A stretch of DNA of 64,000 nucleotides from Cryptomeria japonica. Lineage: Eukaryota; Streptophyta; Pinopsida; Cupressales; Cupressaceae. Position numbers and translations under genes: made by a program. Under the pieces are notes generated by a model. That model was not told where the DNA came from. It saw nothing but the letters and a program-made list of their open reading frames with translations, and ran no database searches. Of this stretch, positions 56,736 through 64,000 are shown piece by piece. Location of the stretch: assembly GCF_030272615.1 (NCBI RefSeq), contig NC_081415.1, forward strand, positions 233,894,803 to 233,958,802. The letters run 5' to 3'. Within the stretch, counting starts at the first letter, position 1; each line of letters starts with the position of its first letter.

Positions 56736-57909
56736 ACATGAACGCATGACCCATCCATCAAATCAAATCAATAACAGGAAAACTCTCAAAGTCTATAATC
56801 AAACTGATCACATGTCTTGTTAATTAATTCATTACTCGAAATAAACATCAACATCAAATATGTCTTATACAAGGATAGGTACACTTGAAACCAGACAGAT
56901 CGGTCTTATACGGGGTACTCACTCTTTGAAACCAGACATTTCTATCAATCATCAAACAAATCAAAATAATGAAATAGATCAGTATGACTACTGGATTTTA
57001 TTCTAGTTAGCCTTATCTTTATCAATTGATGGTAGTACATGTTTCGCAAATTATATTGTACATATCATATCCACCCATTTGAGGCATCACCAGAAATTCA
57101 CAAATGCTTATCAATCCTGGACATACTCAGCGTAGTCACTGTCCTTGGTTTATCTGAATCCATTATCCAATTAATATCCCACCATGGCTTGGTGATCAGT
57201 GTATATATCCATATCAAAGTAGTATCAATAAAAAGGGGCAAAATCCTGGCCTCATTGGGGGCATTTCGCCTACAAGATTTTCAACATCAGACCAAAAATG
57301 TTGCAAGACAACAAGGACCAAAACAACTAACAAATGCCAAACAACAATGCAAGAAGGCTAAACATCACAGACTTGAACTAATTTCAACTAAACAAAGATC
57401 TATGTGCAAGATGTTTTAATTGACAAGAATAGATTCCAAATAGCATGCATGCTTACTTATTGTTGTTAATTTTGTTTATCATATCTCCTAAGTGACTCAA
57501 GGATGTCTTACGACTAGAGAAGCAAGGAAGGAATGTGATGTTTTATTTGTCTTCTATCTGTGAGTGAAGTCTTTTACCATGCAAATTTGTCCTATGAAGC
57601 AATTAGGTGGCATATCGCTGAGGACATTTCGAATTTGTATGGGACAAAGGTTAACTCTTGTATGTTTATGCAATCCGCACTCAGGTCATCCTGGTTCAAT
57701 CATACCTTGACGCTTGTGCTATTTTGCAAAATCAAAAATCATGTACATTTTTCTTAGGTCATTATGGTTCAATTATACCATTATGCTTGTATAAATTTTC
57801 AACATATCCCAAACAAATCAATGCTCAATGATGATACATATATCGAAAGCAAATAAACATGTGGTTATATCGGATGACAAATGCAGAATGAGGGTGCTCC
57901 AAAAATAAT
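56736..57909. other. Interior of element M without a gene
   Basis: No protein-like frame is seen. Two copies of a CTTATAC...TGAAACCAGAC unit (56,869-56,940) are the outlying members of the array at 58,140. Confidence 0.5.
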
Positions 57910-57990
57910 TAGTTACATATCATTTTACAATTAGTTGTATATCATTTTACAATTCGTTGCATATCATTTTACAATTGGTTGCATATCATA
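57910..57990 (+). repeat. Tandem 23-24-bp repeat
   Basis: Four copies of ATATCATTTTACAATT with GTTG variants follow each other. Confidence 0.85.
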
Positions 57991-58139
57991 TCATACATCT
58001 CATTTTCAAAATATCATTCATCATTCATCATTGCATCCCTCGCATGCATATCTATTGCATCATCATGTAATCTTTCTTCACTTTCATATCTTCATCATTC
58101 TTCCAAACTATCTTCATCATTCTTCCAAACTATCTTCTA

Positions 58140-58450
58140 TAATGTCTTATACAAGATATATATTTTGTGAAACTAGATGTTTTGATCAGTTCTTATACAG
58201 GATATATCGTTCCTGAAACCAAATTTTTTGATCAACTCTTATACAAGATATATCATTCCTGAAACCAAATGTTTTGATTAGCTCTTATACAAGATATATC
58301 GTTCCTGAAACCAGATGCTCGAACATCCATGTCTTATATAGGCAGTATCATTCCTGAAACCAGATGCTCGATCATCCATGTCTTATACAGGCAGTATCAT
58401 TCCTGAAACCAGACGCTCGATCATCCATGTCTTATATAGGAGGTGTCATA
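58140..58450 (+). repeat. Tandem 46-55-bp repeat with CTTATACAAGATATATC
   Basis: Seven units share CTTATACA, ATATATCGTTCCTGAAACC and GATGTTTTGATC or GATGCTCGATCATCC. The first four units are about 46 bp and the last three about 55 bp, so the array was built in two steps. Confidence 0.85.
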
Positions 58451-58599
58451 CCTTTCTCTCATTCTAATCAATCTAATCAATCTTATCAAACCCATGCATG
58501 CTATCACTATCCACTCTTCTATCTTTCAAACAACATTCTTCTTCTTTCGAGAGATCATTCATGCCTTGTGTGCATGAACGATCTCCCAAGGGGGCATTA

Positions 58600-58830
58600 T
58601 CATATTAAATATTGACATCAATTTCATATCAATTTCATATCGACATCAGTCTCATATCAACTTTTCATATCAAAACAATTCTTCATATCTGGGGCATCAT
58701 CAATATCGTTCATCAAATCTGGGGCATCATATCGATTTTTATATCAAATCAATTTTTCATATCCACAACATCATATCAACTTTTCATATCAGATCAATTT
58801 TTCATATCCACAACATCATATCGATCAAAT
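58600..58830 (+). repeat. Tandem repeats of TTTTCATATC / CATCATATCAA words
   Basis: Simple-sequence-like units of about 30-40 bp, such as ATCAATTTTTCATATCC, lie just before LTR3. Confidence 0.75.
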
Positions 58831-58868
58831 TTTGACAGCATATCCGACAAATTTTCTTTGAATCAACA

Positions 58869-60281
58869 TGTGTACACACGTCACTTCAAAGAGGGGCAAA
58901 ATGTAGACGTATAAAAATGACCATATTCCCAAATGAATATTTTATGTTCATTCATCTATTTAGTTAAATCTAATTTAATTAAATTACTTGCATTCCTCTA
59001 TTTAATTAAGTAAATTATTCAATTTATTTAGTTAAATTCATGACCCCTTTCGCATCATTTAATTGAATAAATCAATATATTTAATTAAACCCCTTTCTAG
59101 CTACTTTTAATTAAATTTACATTCAATTAATAGTCCACCCCAAATTGAATAAATCTAATTTATTCAATTTCCCAACTTGCAACCAAATTGAAATAAAGCA
59201 ATTTATTTTAATAAATTCTATTTTCCCTCACCCACTTGCATTTTCCTACATCTCCCACTTGCCTCCTAAACCCCTTTCTAACCTTCTTCTAGATTCTTCT
59301 AATCACTTCTCAATTAGCCTAACCCATCTCCTAAATATTGTCACATCCCTAAACAAAGGGAAGTCACTTCTCAAACCTCCAAAGTCTTCCAAACCATTAA
59401 TGGTTAACTCAAACCTCTAGCATGGTTAAAGAATTTCCCTAAACTCAACCTCTGTGTAACCCAAGGGTCTCATCAAGCATTTATTGCTTTGACCATGGTT
59501 ATCCTTAATCTTTTGCACAAGAGTTTATCCTTTGGGTAAAACCTTTATCCAATGGGTAATCCTAACTTAACCATAACCCTTACCCCTAAGATAAACATGA
59601 GGTCTTCTCAAGCATTTAATGCTTCCTACCTCTCTTCTCAACCCAGTCTTGTGTTGACATTTGTCACCATTTCATTGGTGACAATTGCAAACATGGATTC
59701 CCAACTTTCAAACTCAACCCTTGATTAAATCTTTTAATCCTGGCCATCCATTGCCCTATTTTTGCTATAAATAGAGCTCTCATTCCTCCATTTTCATAGA
59801 TCCAAGTCTTTAGCATCATACTTATACTAAAATTCATCCAAGCTTTAATATATCATTTGTGCTCATCATTTAGCCTCTCTTTTCAATAGGAATTAATCTA
59901 AATATACATGTTTAGAGTATTCTCCTTATCATCTAGCTTAATCATAGACTAGTATATCATGCTAGGATAATCTTGCTACTAATCTTGTCATCTTATAACT
60001 AGTTTATTGTATTTGTAGGATCATGCATAGCTTAGGATGCATTTCATCTTAAAATCAAACAAAGCATCCCTCATTCTTGCATTTGTCATCCCTAAACCAT
60101 TTTGCTCAATGATCTGAGAGCAAAAAACATTTGTTTGAGGGACCTTGTGAGATAGAGAACCATGGAATCAACCTTGGGAAGCTGAGCCATACTTCATGAC
60201 TCCATAGCTTGCACCAAGAAGTCCCGTGGGTGTGTGAGCAAGGCTCCCTAGAGCTTTGTTTTCCACATTTTGAGTTCTATC
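58869..60281 (+). repeat. 3' LTR of element M (LTR3), right end truncated
   Basis: This forward copy starts TGTGTACACACG. It ends after TTTTGAGTTCTATC, about 21 bp short of the end seen in LTR1 and LTR2, so the full length would equal the 1,434 bp of LTR1. TATAAATAG lies at 59,766-59,774. K sequence resumes at 60,282. Confidence 0.9.
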
Positions 60282-62104
60282 TCAGTAATCATGGACATTT
60301 CAAATTGATTCGTCATATTATTAGAGAATTCCATGCACAATTTATCTTCTCCTCCAAAAAAGATATCATCAAAAAATACTTCAATAATCAAAATATCATC
60401 ATCACTGATCTTATAATATAAATTATTGTCAGCCTTGCCTTTATTAAAACCAAGCTTCAAACGATATTTATCCAACCTTGCATACCAAGCTCTAGGAGCT
60501 TGTTTCAATCCATATAAAGCTTTCCTTAACCTGCAAACCATATCTTTATCATCTATCAGTGGAAATCCATTAGGCTGCTCAATATCTACCTTTTCCTCAA
60601 GTTAACCAATCAAGAATGCACATTTAACATCCATTTGATAGACCTTATAATTTTTATAAGTTGCATAGGCAAGAAATAGTCTAATAGCTTCAATTCTAGC
60701 TATAGGTGCAAATGTCTCACCATAATCAATTCTTTCCATTTGATAATATCTTTTACAAACCAATCTATCCTTGTTTCTTACAAATTGACCATCCTCATTT
60801 AGTTTATTCCTAAAAACCCATTTAGTTCCAATAAAATTCTTATTTTTAGGCCAGGGAACTCAAGTCCAAGTCCGATTCTTCTCTATTTGATCTAATTCAT
60901 CTTCCATAGCCTTTAACCAATGTTTATCTTTACAAGCTTCAATAACAAATTCTGGTTCAATTTGAGAAATAAGACACACTTCTTCATTTGCCAGTCTTCT
61001 TCTTGTCATAACTCCCTTGTTCCTATCTCCAATGATTTGATCTTCAAAATGATTTAACCTTACATACCTTGGTGTCTTCTGAACTTCAGGTTCACTGTTC
61101 TTATCATCAGTCACAGTTGAATTTTTTGATTGTACTGGTGTAACTGTCTCAGTGTCTTGTATCGGTTGAGGCATTTCCAGTTCAATTATGATCATTTCCA
61201 CTATTGGTTCCCTGTCATATGCTATAGGTTGATTTCTATATTGTTCATCCACTTTCACATTTACGCTCCCCACAATTTTCTGCAATCTTTTGTTATAACA
61301 TCTATATGCTTTTCTTTCAATTGAATATCCAAGAAATATCCCTTAATCACATCTAGGATCAAACTTCCCAATTGAATCATCCCTTTTGATATAACATTTA
61401 CTTCCAAAAATTCTTAAATCTTTAACAGTAGGTGTATGTCCAAACCGTAATTCATAAGGGGTCTTACCAGTTTCACCTTTGATGTGAACTCTATTGAATG
61501 TGTAGACTACTGTACTCACTGCTTCTCTCCAGTAGATGTGAGGAAATTTGGATTCCATCATTATAGTTCTTGCTGCATCCAAATTGGTTCTATTCTTTCT
61601 TTCCACTACTCCATTCTATTGAGGAGTTTGAGGTGCAGATAACTGTCTCCTAATTCTATTTGTCTCACAATAATTATTAAATTCATGAGAAGTGAACTCA
61701 CCGCCTTGATCTGATCTTAGACATTTGATTTTTAATCTAGTTTCTGTTTCTACCTTTTCTTTAAAGATCTTGAATTTCTCAAAGGCTTCAAACTTCTCCC
61801 TAAGAAAAGTCATCCATATCATTCTAGAATAGTCATCAATTATCAACATGAAATACCTATCACCTTGAAAGCTTCTAGTCCTTGTTGGATCTCATAAGTC
61901 AGTGTGAATCAAATCAAGTACATCATTAGATTTATCATGTATGCTCTTGAAATAATTTCTAACTTGCCTTCCCAATTGACATTCCTTACATACCGGATTA
62001 TGAGGCTTTATAATCTTACGTATATCTCTAATTGCATTTGTTGAACTAATCTTAACAATACAATCAAAATTAACATGACACAACCTCTTATGCCATAACC
62101 AACT
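60282..62104 (-). pseudogene. Copia integrase and reverse transcriptase of element K, broken
   Basis: Read from 62,104 leftward: a GAG-pre-integrase zinc motif (LWHKRLCHVNF and CKECQLGRQ), then the integrase core with DDYSRM (first Asp), KCLRSDQGGEF (second Asp) and VVERKNRTN (Glu), which form the D,D-E triad that inserts the DNA. A charged linker (60,860-61,285) and the reverse transcriptase with KALYGLKQAPRAW follow. The catalytic YVDD motif reads FFDD. The stop in PQQNG (PQ then TAG, 61,616-61,618) and others near 61,340, 60,600 and 61,890 show it is dead. The left end joins the part at 47,811-48,666 through element M. Confidence 0.92.
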
Positions 62105-62998
62105 TGTTGGGAAAAATGGTGTCTCAACCTTGCATTTATGCGAGGTTACTATTTATAGTAAGTTTTCATTTGAGCACGAAATGGTGCGAAACTCTCCCTG
62201 AAGCTTCTGGTTGGCTAGATAAGCATTCCGGTAAAGTTGCGTCGCAAGGTCATAGCTAGTTTTGAAGATATTAAAGTTTTCGTCTTGGAGGGGTGCGATA
62301 AAATGTTTAAACTTAATTTTGGGGGCTTTAGAGGCTCCAAAACGCCCTAAAAAGTGGCCGTAACTGGTGCAACGGGTTACGAGGTGATAGAGCACTTCGC
62401 GAGCTTTCCGGCGCTTCAAACGGTTTGTCAATCGGACACCCGGTTCTCAAGTTATGGCCTCCGGAAGTTTGTACTCCTGAAATAGGAAAAATAATTTGTA
62501 TCGGATACATAAATGAGCTGTAAAAGGGAGCGACACGTGTTGATGTGTGCTTTAACATGTCATAGGGCATCTAGAAGGGAGATAAGGTCGGCTACACCTT
62601 ATTGGGTGGTTTTAGCCCATGGTTTTGTAATACCGTTTGACGGTTTCTTGTATTGTATCTCCTATTTATGAGGTGTGTGAGATAGAGGTTGTGTGTAAGA
62701 GTCTTATGGCTATTGAGTTGCCTCTGAATCTCTGATTAGTGGTACTCCTGCGAAGAGCTTGCTCTGTAAGTATGTTGTAATCTGTTTTTGATTGCTGAAT
62801 AAAATATTGAGCTGCTTTTGGAGTGTGGGGTTTTTCTCCCGAAAGGGTTTTCCCCACGTAAATCACTGTGTTGTGGTATGAATGCTATTATATCTATTTC
62901 TATTTTCTGTAACTATTGTAACGATCTAAAATTTTTTTGCATTACCCTCCTCTCAAGGTTAGTGTAGGAATTTGTTTCCGCTACTTAACTTCCTTACA
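62105..62998 (+). repeat. 5' LTR of copia element L
   Basis: This 894-bp LTR starts TGTTGGGAAAAATGG and ends TTCCTTACA. It carries TTTTTCTCCCGAAAGG and TTTTCCCCACGTAAATC in its U5 part. The left flank CAACT (62,100-62,104) is the expected target duplication; the other copy lies outside the window. L sits in the integrase region of K. Confidence 0.88.
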
Positions 62999-63000
62999 AG

Positions 63001-63013
63001 TGGTATCAGAGCC
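63001..63013 (+). promoter_or_regulatory. Primer-binding site of element L
   Basis: TGGTATCAGAGCC, an exact complement of the initiator tRNA-Met 3' end, two bases after the LTR. Confidence 0.93.
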
Positions 63014-63122
63014 TGATCACCTTTGGTTTCAATTGTGGGCAGTTGGGTTTTTTGAACTAATCCAGATTTGAGTGGGAGCTTGTGCAGAAGACACTTTTTG
63101 ATCTTGTTGCAGGAATATTCAG

Positions 63123-64000
63123 ATGGCGAGTTCGTCAGGGAGAATAGAGGTGGAGAAATTTAATGGAAGTAATTTTGAGATGTGGAAGCTGAAGATGGAA
63201 GATCTGCTAATAGATCGAGATCTTTGAGATGCTGTTGATGCGAATGTCCAAAGGCCCTCAGATCCTACTGCGGCAGCTCAGTATGATGTTATGGACCGAA
63301 AAGCCAAGGGTCTAATCAGACTGTGCCTGGCAGACTCTGTTCTAATCAATTTCCATGAAGAAAACTCTGCAAAGAAGCTATGGACTAAGCTTGGTGAGAT
63401 GTATCAAGTGAAATCTTTATTAAATCAAATTTTCTTAAGAAAGAAATTGTATTCCTTGAAGATGGAAGAGGGTGGACGAATTGCAGACCACCTGGAAGCA
63501 TTCAATATGTTGGTGGCTCAATTAGTATCCGTCAGTGTTAAGATGGATGAGGAGGAGAAATGTCAGATCTTGCTTTGTTCTTTGCCTGATTCGTGGGATT
63601 CTCTTGTTATGGCTATCGGTAGTACTTCTGTTGTTTTGAAATCTGAAGATGTGGTGGGTGCCCTACTCGGTGAAGAGATGCGAAGGAAGGTATCCATCAG
63701 TTCAAAGGAAGCCCTAACCGTTCGTGGAAGACCTAAGGAGAAAGGTAAGAAGAATGAGAAGCGCGACAAGTCCAAATCCAAAGGGAGATCGAAATCTCCT
63801 GGAAAGTCCAAAGTCATTTGCTGGAACTGTGGTAAACCGGGTCACATCCATAAGGACTGCAAAGAAGAAAAGAAGAAGAAGAAAAAGAAAAAGTTCGATT
63901 CTGATTCTGAGTCTGACAAGGAAGATGGCGATGCATTTATTGCGGCTTTGGCGACTCATGCAGGTAATGATGCCTGGCTAATTGACTCAGGTGCATCTTT
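63123..64000 (+). pseudogene. Copia Gag-Pol polyprotein of element L, one stop codon, partial
   Basis: The ATG at 63,123 opens a frame with EKFNGSNFEMWKLKMEDLL (gag N-terminus), LWTKLGEMYQVKSL (UBN2 gag core), CWNCGKPGHIHKDC (intact zinc knuckle, 63,819-63,860) and WLIDSGAS (protease active site Asp-Ser-Gly). It runs to the window end without frameshift. The only fault seen is TGA at 63,225, where other copia Gag proteins have Trp. The LTR ends and primer site are intact, so this is the youngest retroelement here. The rest of Pol lies beyond the window. Confidence 0.9.

Larger units (their letters stand above)
48667..60281. mobile_element. Element M, 11.6-kb LTR element with an inverted extra LTR
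   Basis: M splits the reverse transcriptase of K. It contains an inverted LTR (48,667-50,100), a 37-bp spacer, an LTR in forward orientation with a 0.6-kb deletion (50,138-50,962), a primer-binding-like site, about 7.9 kb of interior without pol motifs, and a third LTR (58,869-60,281). The LTRs are unrelated to the other families here. The interior is dominated by tandem repeats and one 220-codon frame, as in large retrotransposon derivatives. The outermost ends are both U5 ends, which normal integration cannot give. No clean target duplication is visible (ATATC on the left). Confidence 0.8.

Noticed and set aside
48667-60281. Element M as a DNA transposon with 1.4-kb terminal inverted repeats
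   Set aside because: A third copy (50,138-50,962) lies in direct orientation to the right one, has a TATA box and is followed by a primer-site-like sequence, so the repeats are LTRs. No transposase was found.
1-64000. tRNA or rRNA genes
   Set aside because: The tRNA-like matches are only 12-13-bp primer-binding sites complementary to a tRNA end; no full cloverleaf or rRNA sequence was noticed.

Overview
The window looks like nuclear DNA of a seed plant with a large, repeat-bloated genome, most likely a gymnosperm. The reasons are low GC content, no host gene in 64 kb, and wall-to-wall nested LTR retrotransposons that have decayed to different degrees. Most carry a primer-binding site of the TGGTATCAGAGC type (initiator tRNA-Met, typical of Ty1/copia). 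I found no tRNA, rRNA, CRISPR array or bacterial-type gene. Nearly every coding region is a broken retroelement gene, so the entries are mostly pseudogenes and repeats. The gymnosperm assignment is an inference.

Left part (1-21,095). This is a nest of one non-autonomous LTR family with LTRs of about 1.15 kb. Element A (minus strand, 1-8,067) and element B (plus strand, 8,950-18,950) both sit inside an older copy, H (plus strand; seen at 8,068-8,949 and 18,951-21,095). B's 3' LTR is in turn split by a hAT DNA transposon (15,180-18,768) with terminal inverted repeats and an 8-bp target duplication. A lone copia-type 3' LTR follows at 21,782-23,223.

Middle part (23,812-41,939). Element C (23,812-31,803) is a complete copy of a second family, with two 1.14-kb LTRs and a 5-bp target duplication. 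C has the same layout as A and B: ORF1 is a long coiled coil followed by four or five CCHC zinc knuckles, and ORF2 is a ~3.4-kb frame of unknown function. No protease, integrase or reverse transcriptase is present. Two miniature elements follow. F (31,965-34,557) has 1.2-kb LTRs around only 173 bp, and G (39,815-41,939) has 0.87-0.90-kb LTRs around 361 bp; both keep a primer-binding site. The DNA from 34,563 to 39,809 and from 41,945 to 44,001 holds no gene I can recognise.

Right part (44,002-64,000). Copia element J (plus; LTR and gag) is interrupted by copia element K (minus; LTR, RNase H, reverse transcriptase, integrase). K is interrupted twice: in its reverse transcriptase by the 11.6-kb element M, and in its integrase region by L, a nearly intact copia element that runs off the window. 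M lacks recognisable pol genes, is full of tandem repeats, and begins with an LTR in inverted orientation.

Working together: A, B, C, H, F and G appear to be parasites of copia machinery. Their primer-binding sites, polypurine tracts and (for A, B and H) the R-U5 part of the LTR resemble those of J and K, which encode or once encoded the enzymes. The best candidate for something undescribed is the ORF1-plus-ORF2 element lineage, together with a conserved inverted repeat that spans its polypurine tract and LTR start.
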